A DNA stretch of 8,315 nucleotides from NCBI GenBank assembly GCA_041596215.1, contig JBFHIZ010000055.1, positions 1 to 8,315 on the forward strand, in the 5' to 3' direction. The position numbers and the translations under genes are program-made. The DNA comes from JBFHIZ01 sp041596215 (GTDB taxonomy: Bacteria; Bacillota; Clostridia; Lachnospirales; Lachnospiraceae). The first letter of the stretch is position 1; each line of letters begins with the position of its first letter. The notes under the pieces were generated by a model. The model was not told the DNA's origin. It saw nothing but the letters and a program-made list of their open reading frames with translations, and ran no database searches. Shown here in pieces: positions 1 to 6,601 of this stretch.

Positions 1-271
1 AGCAGCTTCTAATGGTTCGACGAAGTCGAAACTATTTACTGTTTTTTTCTGGTTCGTCTCTCTTTCGAAAGACTTTCGTTTTCAAAAATTTTCTCAAATT
101 TTTCAGGTTCGTTAAAACCTGTCGAATCTTAAAGATTCATTATCATAATGAATTTTCAAGGTTGCATTACTATTTAGGAATTAACTATTCTGCTTTGGTT
201 TAATTGAGCAGAATATCCTAGGAATTCCTTCCCATTTCAATGTTCATTTTGTTGCATTTGTCCGACGCAAC
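1..271 (-). other. Probable rRNA operon leader (pre-16S), structured, runs off the left edge
   Basis: This gene-free stretch is transcribed leftward from the consensus promoter at 278-306. Read on the minus strand it holds GCAACCTTGAAAA (153-166), which resembles the ACCUUGAAAA element common in leaders and spacers of Firmicute rRNA operons. It also holds several hairpins: ATTCTGCT/AGCAGAAT at 187-194 and 207-214, flanked by a second pairing of AGGAATT with AATTCCT; ATTCATTAT/ATAATGAAT at 135-153; and TTCGAC/GTCGAA at 16-30. No conserved coding frame is present. A strong promoter followed by a long folded leader without a gene fits a pre-rRNA leader, with the 16S gene just beyond base 1. The 16S 5' end itself is not in the window, so a tRNA cluster or another stable RNA remains possible. 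Confidence 0.7.
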
Positions 272-277
272 TCACTA

Positions 278-306
278 ATAATATCACGTTGGTATATGTC
301 TGTCAA
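278..306 (-). promoter_or_regulatory. Strong sigma-A promoter of the putative rRNA operon
   Basis: On the minus strand a perfect TTGACA (301-306) lies 17 bp upstream of TATTAT (278-283). Transcription should start near 271. Directly upstream (307-350) are A/T tracts of the kind that act as UP elements at rRNA promoters. This is the best promoter in the window, and it reads away from the lipoprotein terminator into the structured leader. Confidence 0.85.
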
Positions 307-342
307 CACATTTTTTTAATTTTTTTAATTTATTTTTTTATA

Positions 343-378
343 TAAAAAAAAGCCTTGTTCAATCACGGTTGTGGCTTT
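343..378 (-). terminator. Rho-independent terminator after the lipoprotein gene
   Basis: On the minus strand AAAGCC (373-378) pairs with GGCTTT (349-354) around an 18-nt loop, followed by an uninterrupted T run (343-351). It lies about 50 bp after the lipoprotein stop codon and just before the rRNA-type promoter, so it would insulate the two units. The stem is short, only six base pairs, which limits confidence. Confidence 0.65.
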
Positions 379-427
379 CTTTTATCCAAATAAAAATATC
401 ATATTCTGATTTTCATATTAATTCTTA

Positions 428-1162
428 TTATTCTTGAAGTTTTGTTCGAATTGATTCTTCATTTATAGTAATGACTAGGGAAAGATTTTGTATACTTAGA
501 CTTTCCTCATCACTAACTTTTGTAATCAATACCAAATCTTTCATTTCACCAGGGGTTAACCTTCCCGAATAAAATGCCATATCATTTAACAACAAGGTTG
601 TATATAAACTTTTTTGATTCGTACTATTTATTACAGCATGAAATTTTGCATTTGTATCATAGATACTAACTTCATTTGTTGTTTCCAATAAATTAGTCAA
701 TGTAAAATGTAATACCAAAAGTCGATTGCCTTCTTCTGATTCCATAACTGGAGCAGCCGCTGATATTTCCTCTTCTGGATATTTATCTAAAATTTCATAA
801 TAAGCAAATTCAACAGAAGCTCCCGTTATTCCTAATACAGACGCAATCTCCAAATTACTATCTTCAACAACTTCCACTTCATCAATTTCACTTGGATTGC
901 TATTTTCTTCCTCTTTTGCTAACAATGCTGCCGCTTCTTCTATTTTTTTTTGTTCCTCTTCAATTAATGCTCTTTCCTCTTCTATTGCAGCCGTATCTAC
1001 AAGTCTACTTTCATAATTTGCATCATACTTTAACAATAAAGCCGTTGAATAATTTGCAATTTTATCACTTTGTTCCTCAGAAAGTGCTGGAACCGAAACA
1101 CATCCACTTAATAATGTTGCAATCAAAAGAATACTTACCATTAATTCTTTTCTTTTTCTCAT
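428..1162 (-). CDS. Putative lipoprotein with coiled coil and C-terminal beta-sandwich-like domain
   Basis: The 244-residue protein starts with a charged MRKRKE segment, a hydrophobic stretch and a lipobox L18-S19-G20-C21, so it should be exported, lipidated on Cys21 and anchored to the outer face of the membrane. Residues about 60-86 are a Glu/Lys/Ala-rich heptad-like stretch that should form a coiled coil, followed by an acidic linker to about 105. The C-terminal half (about 115-235) is rich in predicted beta strands (LLVLHFTLTN, LTPGEMKDLVLITKV), reminiscent of the extracellular immunoglobulin-like DUF4352/DUF5067 domains of Firmicute lipoproteins; that similarity is from memory and tentative. 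The ATG at 1162 follows GAGAGG at a rather long spacing of about 12 nt. The gene lies 82 bp after the sensor kinase and may share its operon or be its target. The function is unknown. Confidence 0.85.
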   Translation of the reverse strand: MRKRKELMVSILLIATLLSGCVSVPALSEEQSDKIANYSTALLLKYDANYESRLVDTAAIEEERALIEEEQKKIEEAAALLAKEEENSNPSEIDEVEVVEDSNLEIASVLGITGASVEFAYYEILDKYPEEEISAAAPVMESEEGNRLLVLHFTLTNLLETTNEVSIYDTNAKFHAVINSTNQKSLYTTLLLNDMAFYSGRLTPGEMKDLVLITKVSDEESLSIQNLSLVITINEESIRTKLQE

Positions 1163-1244
1163 TTAATTCCATACCTCTCTATAATTATAAATAATTTAGA
1201 TATATTTTATCACTCTTATTCAAAAGAAACAAGAAATAAATTCC

Positions 1245-2735
1245 TTACTTTGTTTCAAGTTCAAACCAAAACAGAACTCCATTATCCAGATTCACTACCC
1301 CAAAATTTTTATTCATAGATTCCATAATTGCTTTTACAATCGAAAGTCCAACTCCACTTCCACCATATTCTCTCGTCCTCGCTTTATCTACTTTATAAAA
1401 TTTATCCCAAACATACGGAAGCGATTCTTCTGGAATTTTATCCCCTGTATTAAAAACCGAAATACGTACATATCCTTCTTTTTCTTCGGAAAATATTCGG
1501 ATTTCTTTTTCATTTTTGCAATGATTGATTGCATTGCTCAAATAATTCTGTACAACTTCTTCCATTTTAAATTCATCCGCCCAAACAAAAATCGGTTTAT
1601 CCATATCCACAGATATTTTAATTCCTTTGTTCTCTAATAATATTTCCATAGACTGAATTGTATTTTTAATAAGAATACTTAAATCAAACCGTTCAAATGT
1701 TGTAAGGGAGTTTCCTTCTTCTAATTGATTCAAAGTTAACAAATGTCCTACAATTAGATTTAATTTTTTTGCTTCATCTATAATAACATCACAATAATAT
1801 TCTCTGCTACCATCTTCTTCATTAATATTGTCTTCTAATCCTTCCGCATATCCTTGAATTAATGCAATTGGTGTCTTTAATTCATGTGAAATGTTTGAAA
1901 TAAACTCTTTTCTTTTATCATCTATTTTTTCTTTTCTTTCAATGTCTTTTTTTAACTCATTATTTGCCGTCTTTAATTCTGATATGTTTTTTTCCAAAGC
2001 ATCTGATAATTGGTTCATATTTCGTCCTAATAAAGCAATTTCATTTTTACTTTTCCCTGAATATTTTACATCAAAATTCATTTCTGCCATTTTTTCAGAT
2101 AATTTCGTAATTTCTAAGATTGGCTCTGATATCCTTTTTGCTATAAAATATATGGCAACTCCACCAACAAACAAAATTACAATTCCTATATATAGTAAGA
2201 ATTGATTAGCGATTCTTACACTTTCACGTATTCCTTCCATTGGTGTTCGAACCAAAAAAATGTCTCCGCTATCCAAAAAGCCCCACATCTCCATATATTC
2301 AGTTCCAGTAACCTGATCAAGGGCAATGAGTACAATATAATTATCTTTTTGAATTATTGCTTCTTCATGTCTTACTGTTTCAAATTCAGCATAACGATTT
2401 AATTGCGAAGCAAGAATCCTCTCTAATTTCGTAGTACAAATAGTCTCTCCACCATCTTTATTTATAATAAGCACATCTACATTATATTCATTTGCAACCT
2501 GCATAAGCTCCATATCAAAGTCACTAAATTCATCTTCATAGGTCTTCTCTACAAACATTTCATCATGAATACTTGCATCATTAAGCATATTATAAATTGC
2601 AAACATATCATCTACTTTGTTTTGTTGATAATATGTTTCCAAAAAAAAGTAATTCAAAAAAACGCTGATTAAAATCGCACTTGCAATAAACAAAAGAAAA
2701 ACAAAAGAAATTTGTTTTTTTATTGACATTTTCAT
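1245..2735 (-). CDS. Two-component sensor histidine kinase (HAMP-HisKA-HATPase_c)
   Basis: This 496-residue membrane kinase should sense an extracellular cue and phosphorylate the response regulator encoded just upstream. Numbered from the chosen start, TM1 is about 9-31, an extracytoplasmic sensor domain spans about 33-177, TM2 is about 179-199, and HAMP is about 200-252 with a helical extension. HisKA carries the H box FISNISHELKTP with phospho-acceptor His284. The ATPase domain has N box NYLSNAINH (Asn401), G1 FNTGDKIP (about 428-435) and G2 GGSGVGL (458-464). All catalytic motifs are intact. An in-frame ATG lies 12 bp upstream at 2747 with no ribosome binding site; the ATG at 2735 has GGAG six nt upstream and is preferred. 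The gap to the regulator's stop codon is 24 bp. The ligand cannot be told from the sensor domain. Confidence 0.95.
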   Translation of the reverse strand: MKMSIKKQISFVFLLFIASAILISVFLNYFFLETYYQQNKVDDMFAIYNMLNDASIHDEMFVEKTYEDEFSDFDMELMQVANEYNVDVLIINKDGGETICTTKLERILASQLNRYAEFETVRHEEAIIQKDNYIVLIALDQVTGTEYMEMWGFLDSGDIFLVRTPMEGIRESVRIANQFLLYIGIVILFVGGVAIYFIAKRISEPILEITKLSEKMAEMNFDVKYSGKSKNEIALLGRNMNQLSDALEKNISELKTANNELKKDIERKEKIDDKRKEFISNISHELKTPIALIQGYAEGLEDNINEEDGSREYYCDVIIDEAKKLNLIVGHLLTLNQLEEGNSLTTFERFDLSILIKNTIQSMEILLENKGIKISVDMDKPIFVWADEFKMEEVVQNYLSNAINHCKNEKEIRIFSEEKEGYVRISVFNTGDKIPEESLPYVWDKFYKVDKARTREYGGSGVGLSIVKAIMESMNKNFGVVNLDNGVLFWFELETK

Positions 2736-2759
2736 ATAGGTCTCCATTTTTTTATTTTT

Positions 2760-3434
2760 TTAGATTTCAAATTTATAACCCATCCCCCAAATTGTACGAA
2801 TATTTTTACCTTCTTCACCCATCTTACTCCGCAATTTTTTTACATGTGTATCAATTGTTCGAGCATCTCCAAAATAATCATAATTCCACACACTATTCAA
2901 GATCTTCTCTCTCGATAACGCAATTCCTTTGTTTTCCATAAAATACGTTAATAATTCAAACTCTTTATAACTAAGTTCTACATTATTTCCATCAATTTCT
3001 ACCGAATGTGCAGCTTTATCCAAAATGATACTTCCCATTTCAATTTTGTTATCCACTTCTCCAGAACCAATTCTTCGGAAAATTGCTTCTACTCTGGCCA
3101 CTAAAATTTTAGGGCTAAATGGTTTCGTTATATATTCATCAACCCCTAGTTTATATCCTAAAAGTTCATCATCCTCTTCTCCCTTCGCAGTCAGCATTAC
3201 GATGGGGACTTTTGAGGATTCTCGAATCTCTTTGCAAACTTCCCATCCATCCATTCCTGGCATCATAACATCTAAAATTAGCAATGCTATTTCTTTGTCT
3301 TTGTAAAATAAACTCAAAGCTTCATTTCCATTTTCAGCCTCTAAAACAATATATCCATTTTTTATGAGAAAATCTTTTACAAGCTTTCTCATCCTGCTTT
3401 CATCATCTACAATTAAAATTTTGTATTTCTTCAT
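2760..3434 (-). CDS. OmpR/PhoB-family response regulator
   Basis: This 224-residue DNA-binding regulator is the partner of the downstream kinase. The receiver domain (about 1-120) has acidic residues Asp10/Asp11, phospho-acceptor Asp55 in ILDVMMPGMDGWE, switch Thr82 and the conserved Lys104 in ITKPF. The C-terminal winged-helix domain (about 130-224) shows the typical ELSYKEFELLTYF and RTIDTHVKKLRSKM segments. An in-frame TTG at 3446 would add four residues, but the ATG at 3434 is preceded by GAGGA at a close spacing and starts the canonical MKKYKILIVDDE. The gene comes first in a tight regulator-kinase operon. Target genes are unknown; the lipoprotein two genes on is a candidate by position only. 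Confidence 0.95.
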   Translation of the reverse strand: MKKYKILIVDDESRMRKLVKDFLIKNGYIVLEAENGNEALSLFYKDKEIALLILDVMMPGMDGWEVCKEIRESSKVPIVMLTAKGEEDDELLGYKLGVDEYITKPFSPKILVARVEAIFRRIGSGEVDNKIEMGSIILDKAAHSVEIDGNNVELSYKEFELLTYFMENKGIALSREKILNSVWNYDYFGDARTIDTHVKKLRSKMGEEGKNIRTIWGMGYKFEI

Positions 3435-3481
3435 AATTCCTCGCAATCATTAAATATCATTTTTTCATTATTCCCAACTTA

Positions 3482-3487
3482 ATTATA
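3482..3487 (-). promoter_or_regulatory. Possible -10 box for the response regulator-kinase operon
   Basis: A perfect TATAAT on the minus strand lies about 48 bp before the response regulator start, in the 82 bp gap after the membrane protein gene. No good -35 is found at 16-18 bp spacing; the best nearby candidate, TTCACA, is 20 bp away. The operon therefore either has a weak or activator-dependent promoter here, or is read from upstream. Confidence 0.35.
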
Positions 3488-3516
3488 ACTAATGAATGTG
3501 GAAAAACTGTGAACAA

Positions 3517-4095
3517 TTACTCTTCATTAATTATCGAATACTCTAATTCTTTTTCTCTAACCACATTTTCTCTATTAGATAATTCTTCTTCCCATGAAGC
3601 ATATTTATTTACAATAGCTTTTTCATAATTAATTATATTAGGTTTATCCGAAGTGCTAGCAATAAAAAACATAAATAACACCAAAAAAATTAATATTACA
3701 TTTAAAAATATACTAATCCGAAAATGTTTCACCATTTTTTCTTTTTCTTTTTCATTTTTTTCTTCTCTCTGTAATATTTTCTTAATTTCGCGTTTTGCCA
3801 TATGATTATTAGAAGCAATTGGAATTGGTGGTATCTCTTTTTGAGTTGCATTGTTTAACAATTTTCCCCTGACTTTTGTCATATATGCATATCCAATTGG
3901 TGTTACAAATATTTTATTGTCAATACAATTATTATAAAAAGTACTTATCATTTTTTCATTATTATAATTCATTCGTTCTTCAATATATTCTATTTTTTTC
4001 AATTCACTTCTCGCCACATCTGCTTCTGCTTCATCTGCAAATATATAATCTTCAACCACATAAGTTAGTTGTTCATTTTTTTCTTTTGTTTCCAT
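3517..4095 (-). CDS. Single-pass membrane protein of unknown function
   Basis: No named family is recognised with confidence. The 192-residue protein has an N-terminal soluble domain (about 10-85) with the pattern YVVEDYIFADEAEADVA followed by KKIEYIEERMNY and IFVTPIGYAYM, a type I recall from uncharacterised Clostridia proteins. A Lys/Glu-rich helix (about 98-123) leads to one transmembrane segment (about 126-147), and the C-terminal tail (about 158-185) is charged and probably coiled coil. No signal peptide is present, so the N-terminal domain should be cytoplasmic. The ATG at 4095 follows a strong AAGGAGG at 7 nt spacing; an upstream in-frame start at 4149 would run through the hairpin at 4120-4141 and is rejected. 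The gene lies 55 bp after the GGDEF gene, with that hairpin between them. Confidence 0.85.
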   Translation of the reverse strand: METKEKNEQLTYVVEDYIFADEAEADVARSELKKIEYIEERMNYNNEKMISTFYNNCIDNKIFVTPIGYAYMTKVRGKLLNNATQKEIPPIPIASNNHMAKREIKKILQREEKNEKEKEKMVKHFRISIFLNVILIFLVLFMFFIASTSDKPNIINYEKAIVNKYASWEEELSNRENVVREKELEYSIINEE

Positions 4096-4111
4096 ATCAT
4101 TGCCTCCTTGT

Positions 4112-4141
4112 AAAGAAAAGCCAATGGTATTATCCATTGGC
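4112..4141 (-). terminator. Intercistronic hairpin with U-rich tail: terminator or attenuator
   Basis: On the minus strand GCCAATGG and CCATTGGC form an 8-bp stem with a 6-nt loop (4120-4141), followed by CTTTTCTTTA. It starts 9 nt after the GGDEF stop codon and ends shortly before the AAGGAGG site of the membrane protein. It should terminate much of the GGDEF transcript. Because the U run is interrupted and no clear promoter follows, partial read-through that sets the downstream level is also possible. Confidence 0.6.
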
Positions 4142-4150
4142 CTCAACAAA

Positions 4151-5470
4151 TCATTCTTTTTTATCTTTAAAAATAATATAATTATTTTTCCCTGCTTTTT
4201 TTGCTAGATATTGAGCTTTATCTGCATTTTTATATAATTGTTTGTATGTATTCCCATGTTGTGGTGCAATTGCTACTCCAACCGAACAAGAAGTAGAAAC
4301 TACTTCTCCTGCAACTCGATATTCAGTATTAATCGCTTCGCATAATTGTCTTGCTCGCAATTCAATAATTTCTTTTGGAATTTTATGGGATAAAAAGATT
4401 CCAAATTCATCACCTCCGAGATGTGCAATGATATCCTCGTCGCGAAAAATAGAGTGGATTTTTTCTCCAATTTCAACCAGCACATGATCTCCATATATAT
4501 GTCCAAAATGATCATTAATTGATTTAAAATTATCTATGTCAACCATAAACAATGCCGCCATTCGAGAATTTTTTGTATCTTCATCCGTACCTTTAAAAAA
4601 CATATCTATAATTCGTTCTAATGCTTCTTGATTGCAAAGACCAGTTAATTCATCTTTTTTGATGAGATTGGCTAATTGGTCCACTGGAGAAAAAATACCA
4701 CAGAAGATAATTCTACCTTGATTATCCGTCATTGTATTTCCCTTTACATTTACCCATTGATATTTATGATTTGATTTTTTCAAACGATATGTGTATAAAA
4801 ATTCTCCATTTTTTTTTATAATTCCACTTATTTTTTTATTTAATTCTTCCATATCATCTGGGTGTACCAATGCATTTATATTATCCTTTACCAATTCCTC
4901 ATATTCTTTTTTTGTATATCCTAGTATATTACACAAACCTTGATTAATATAAATATGCCTTTGTGGAATCGACAATTCAAACACTAAAACTCCTTCCACT
5001 AAATAATCTATGATTTTTGTCAATTTCACATCAGAAGGCTCTATACTAATATGCTGTTCTTCGGAAACACTCTTTACCTTAAATGTTCTAAGCTTATACA
5101 TCTCAATTACGTTGCTTATTCTTTTTAATAGAATTCCTCGGTCAAATGGTTTTATCAATACATCATCCGCGCCATTTTCTAATGCTTCCAGCTCAATTTT
5201 CGTATCATTAAATGCGGTTACAACAATAACTGGAATGTTTTTTAATTTACTGATTTTCCCCCTTTTTTGTAAAAAATGAATGCCATTCATTCCTGGCATA
5301 CGCAAATCAAGAATTATCAAATCTATTTTATAATTTGATTTTTCTAGCGTTTGTAATGCATCATCTCCATTTTCTGCAACAGAAACAAGATACTGTTCCT
5401 CTAAACAGTTTTTTACTATTTCTCTACTAATTGCCTCATCATCTACAACTAAAATTTGCATCCTATTCAT
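4151..5470 (-). CDS. REC-PAS-GGDEF response regulator, probable diguanylate cyclase
   Basis: This 439-residue cytoplasmic protein should make cyclic di-GMP from two GTP under control of phosphorylation. The receiver domain (about 1-122) has Asp10/Asp11, phospho-acceptor Asp55 in ILDLRMPGMNG, Thr85 and Lys107. A PAS domain (about 150-265) shows ILGYTKKEYEELV, LVHPDDMEEL and a C-terminal YQWVNVKGN strand. The GGDEF domain (about 268-435) has DELTGL at 273, metal-binding Asp311 in MVDIDNFKSIND, an intact signature LGGDEF (GGDEF at 352-356), and an inhibitory-site RxxD (Arg343-Asp346) exactly five residues before it. All residues needed for activity and product feedback are present. The ATG at 5470 follows GGGGA at 4 nt spacing. 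No cognate kinase is adjacent. No EAL or HD-GYP domain is fused. Confidence 0.95.
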   Translation of the reverse strand: MNRMQILVVDDEAISREIVKNCLEEQYLVSVAENGDDALQTLEKSNYKIDLIILDLRMPGMNGIHFLQKRGKISKLKNIPVIVVTAFNDTKIELEALENGADDVLIKPFDRGILLKRISNVIEMYKLRTFKVKSVSEEQHISIEPSDVKLTKIIDYLVEGVLVFELSIPQRHIYINQGLCNILGYTKKEYEELVKDNINALVHPDDMEELNKKISGIIKKNGEFLYTYRLKKSNHKYQWVNVKGNTMTDNQGRIIFCGIFSPVDQLANLIKKDELTGLCNQEALERIIDMFFKGTDEDTKNSRMAALFMVDIDNFKSINDHFGHIYGDHVLVEIGEKIHSIFRDEDIIAHLGGDEFGIFLSHKIPKEIIELRARQLCEAINTEYRVAGEVVSTSCSVGVAIAPQHGNTYKQLYKNADKAQYLAKKAGKNNYIIFKDKKE

Positions 5471-5524
5471 ATTTTCCCCACTTATCTACACTAATACCTT
5501 TTAACTTGTAACCTTTTATTATCC

Positions 5525-5809
5525 CTAATTATCAATCTCTTCTTCCTTTGCACGTAATGAACATCCATTCTTAGCCGATCCTATCTCACATACACTTTCA
5601 TATCCTTGACAAATACATTCATCACAAGCAGGACATGGAATTTCATTCCCACATAAGTCTCTTGGTATCGCATCATTATATTTATTATGTTTACAATCAT
5701 AACACCAACAATTAATACAATTAGCAAATGTTTTTTCTTTATATATTGCTTGTTTACCTATTTCATCCATAAACAAATCTATTTGTCCATCCAAAACTTT
5801 CCGTTTCAT
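5525..5809 (-). CDS. Small cysteine-rich protein of unknown function
   Basis: The 94-residue protein has 11 cysteines, at 31, 34, 36, 39, 53, 59, 62, 65, 67, 74 and 83. They form two clusters, CINCWCYDC and CPACDECIC, each followed by further single cysteines. Such spacing fits binding of zinc or an iron-sulfur cluster. No signal peptide or membrane segment is seen, so it should be cytoplasmic. I do not recognise a named family. The ATG at 5809 follows AAAGG at 9 nt spacing. It is divergent from the Crp/Fnr gene across 112 bp, and the GGDEF gene follows 54 bp downstream with no clear terminator between, so those two may be co-transcribed. A redox or metal role is inference from composition and neighbours. 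Confidence 0.8.
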   Translation of the reverse strand: MKRKVLDGQIDLFMDEIGKQAIYKEKTFANCINCWCYDCKHNKYNDAIPRDLCGNEIPCPACDECICQGYESVCEIGSAKNGCSLRAKEEEIDN

Positions 5810-5843
5810 ATAAATTGCCTTTCACATACTTATACTCTATTAA

Positions 5844-5872
5844 ATTATATCACAAATTTATTTGAACCACTA
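5844..5872 (-). promoter_or_regulatory. Candidate extended -10 promoter for the Cys-rich gene
   Basis: On the minus strand TATAAT (5844-5849) is preceded directly by TGA, giving an extended -10. The -35 position (about 5867-5872) is poor. The spacer overlaps the -35 region of the divergent Crp/Fnr promoter and contains the inverted repeat at 5853-5864. Confidence 0.5.
5853..5864. promoter_or_regulatory. Inverted repeat CAAAT-TT-ATTTG between divergent promoters, possible operator
   Basis: A perfect 5-bp inverted repeat with a 2-bp centre lies in the spacer of the leftward promoter and overlaps the -35 of the rightward one. A factor bound here could control both genes. In such AT-rich DNA an inverted repeat this short can arise by chance. 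Confidence 0.3.
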
Positions 5873-5890
5873 GTAACAATATGATAAAAT
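5862..5890 (+). promoter_or_regulatory. Promoter of the Crp/Fnr regulator gene
   Basis: TTGAAC (5862-5867) lies 17 bp upstream of TAAAAT (5885-5890), with TG at the extended -10 position. Transcription should start near 5896-5898, about 25 bp before the start codon. Confidence 0.7.
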
Positions 5891-5897
5891 AGATACA

Positions 5898-5908
5898 TTG
5901 TAATACAA
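5898..5908. promoter_or_regulatory. Inverted repeat TTGTA-A-TACAA at the start of transcription, possible autoregulatory operator
   Basis: A perfect 5-bp inverted repeat with one central base lies at the expected transcription start, between the -10 and the GGAGGA site at 5911-5916. Binding here would repress, so feedback by the Crp/Fnr protein is a reasonable guess. The half-site differs from both the classical FNR half-site TTGAT and the CRP half-site TGTGA. Confidence 0.35.
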
Positions 5909-5921
5909 ATGGAGGAATCAT

Positions 5922-6596
5922 ATGATAGATAATAACGACTCAATTTTAATTAAAAACGCCTTAACTTTTTGGGACAAATTAGATTTTGAAACACAAGAAT
6001 ATATTTTACAAAATACATTTTCAACTGAATATAAAAAAAAGGATTTTTTAAATCCTGGAGATAAAGATTGCTTTGGAATTATTCTTGTTAAAACTGGAAA
6101 TTTACGAGTTTATATTTTATCTGATGAAGGGAAAGAAATCACTCTTTATCGATTGGAAAAAGGTGAACTTTGTGTATTATCATCAAGTTGTGTCTTAAAT
6201 TCAATATCTTTTGATGTTCATCTCTGTGCTGAAACCAATTGTGAACTCTTTCACATTTCCGCAACAATATTTCAAAACATTGTACAAAAGAACATCTATG
6301 CAGAATGTTTCTTTTACAAACTAGCAACGGAACGTTTTTCAAGCGTTATGTGGACAATGGAACAAATTTTATTCACAAGCTTCGATAAACGCTTAGCTGG
6401 GTTTTTACTAGATGAATCCATCAAAATAAAATCAGATACTATCATGTATACTCAAGAAGAAATCGCACATTATATAAGCAGTGCACGTGAAGTTGTTTCG
6501 CGTATGCTTAAATATTTTGCTACTGAAGGCTATGTCACTTTAATCCGAGGTGGTGTTATTATTGAAAATAGGAAAAAATTACGTGACCTTCTTTAA
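5922..6596 (+). CDS. Crp/Fnr-family transcriptional regulator with a CX5C motif
   Basis: This 224-residue regulator has a cyclic-nucleotide-binding-like beta barrel (about 15-120), a long dimerisation helix (about 122-155) and a C-terminal Crp-type helix-turn-helix (about 175-215: TQEEIAHYISSAREVVSRML then GYVTLIRGGVII). Where CRP has its phosphate-binding GE...RS cassette, this protein has GELCVLSSSCVL, with no arginine, so cAMP binding is unlikely. Cys84 and Cys90 form a CX5C pair; four other cysteines are at 50, 102, 107 and 129. The N-terminal Cys cluster of 4Fe-4S FNR is missing. I recall similar CVLSASCVL motifs in other Clostridia Crp/Fnr proteins, so the pair may be functional, for example redox or metal sensing (inference). 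The ATG at 5922 has GGAGGA 5 nt upstream. It is the only plus-strand gene. Confidence 0.92.
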   Translation: MIDNNDSILIKNALTFWDKLDFETQEYILQNTFSTEYKKKDFLNPGDKDCFGIILVKTGNLRVYILSDEGKEITLYRLEKGELCVLSSSCVLNSISFDVHLCAETNCELFHISATIFQNIVQKNIYAECFFYKLATERFSSVMWTMEQILFTSFDKRLAGFLLDESIKIKSDTIMYTQEEIAHYISSAREVVSRMLKYFATEGYVTLIRGGVIIENRKKLRDLL

Positions 6597-6601
6597 ACAA
6601 A

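Noticed and set aside
12..203. Plus-strand open frame of 63 codons in the left-edge region
   Set aside because: It lies antisense to the probable rRNA leader, has no ribosome binding site, and its low-complexity Phe/Leu/Lys-rich product resembles no protein; the region is explained by RNA hairpins.
892..1194. Plus-strand frame opposite the lipoprotein gene
   Set aside because: A Leu/Phe-rich translation of the strand opposite a Glu/Lys-rich coiled coil; no start signals. The other frames opposite the kinase, regulator, GGDEF and thioredoxin genes were rejected on the same grounds.
1163..1244. TATAAT at 1184-1189 upstream of the lipoprotein gene
   Set aside because: It would place the transcription start on top of the ribosome binding site and has only a weak TGATAA at the -35 position, so it is not called as a promoter.
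3497..3505. TGTGGAAAA, one base from a DnaA box, and a similar near match CTTATCTACA at 5480-5489
   Set aside because: Single imperfect boxes about 2 kb apart with no cluster, no AT-rich unwinding element beyond background and no dnaA or dnaN gene; not an origin.
5471..5524. Possible cyclic di-GMP riboswitch or promoter before the GGDEF gene
   Set aside because: The 54 bp gap is too short for the aptamer and lacks its conserved core; the best promoter-like pair, TTACAA-17-TAGATA, is too weak to call.
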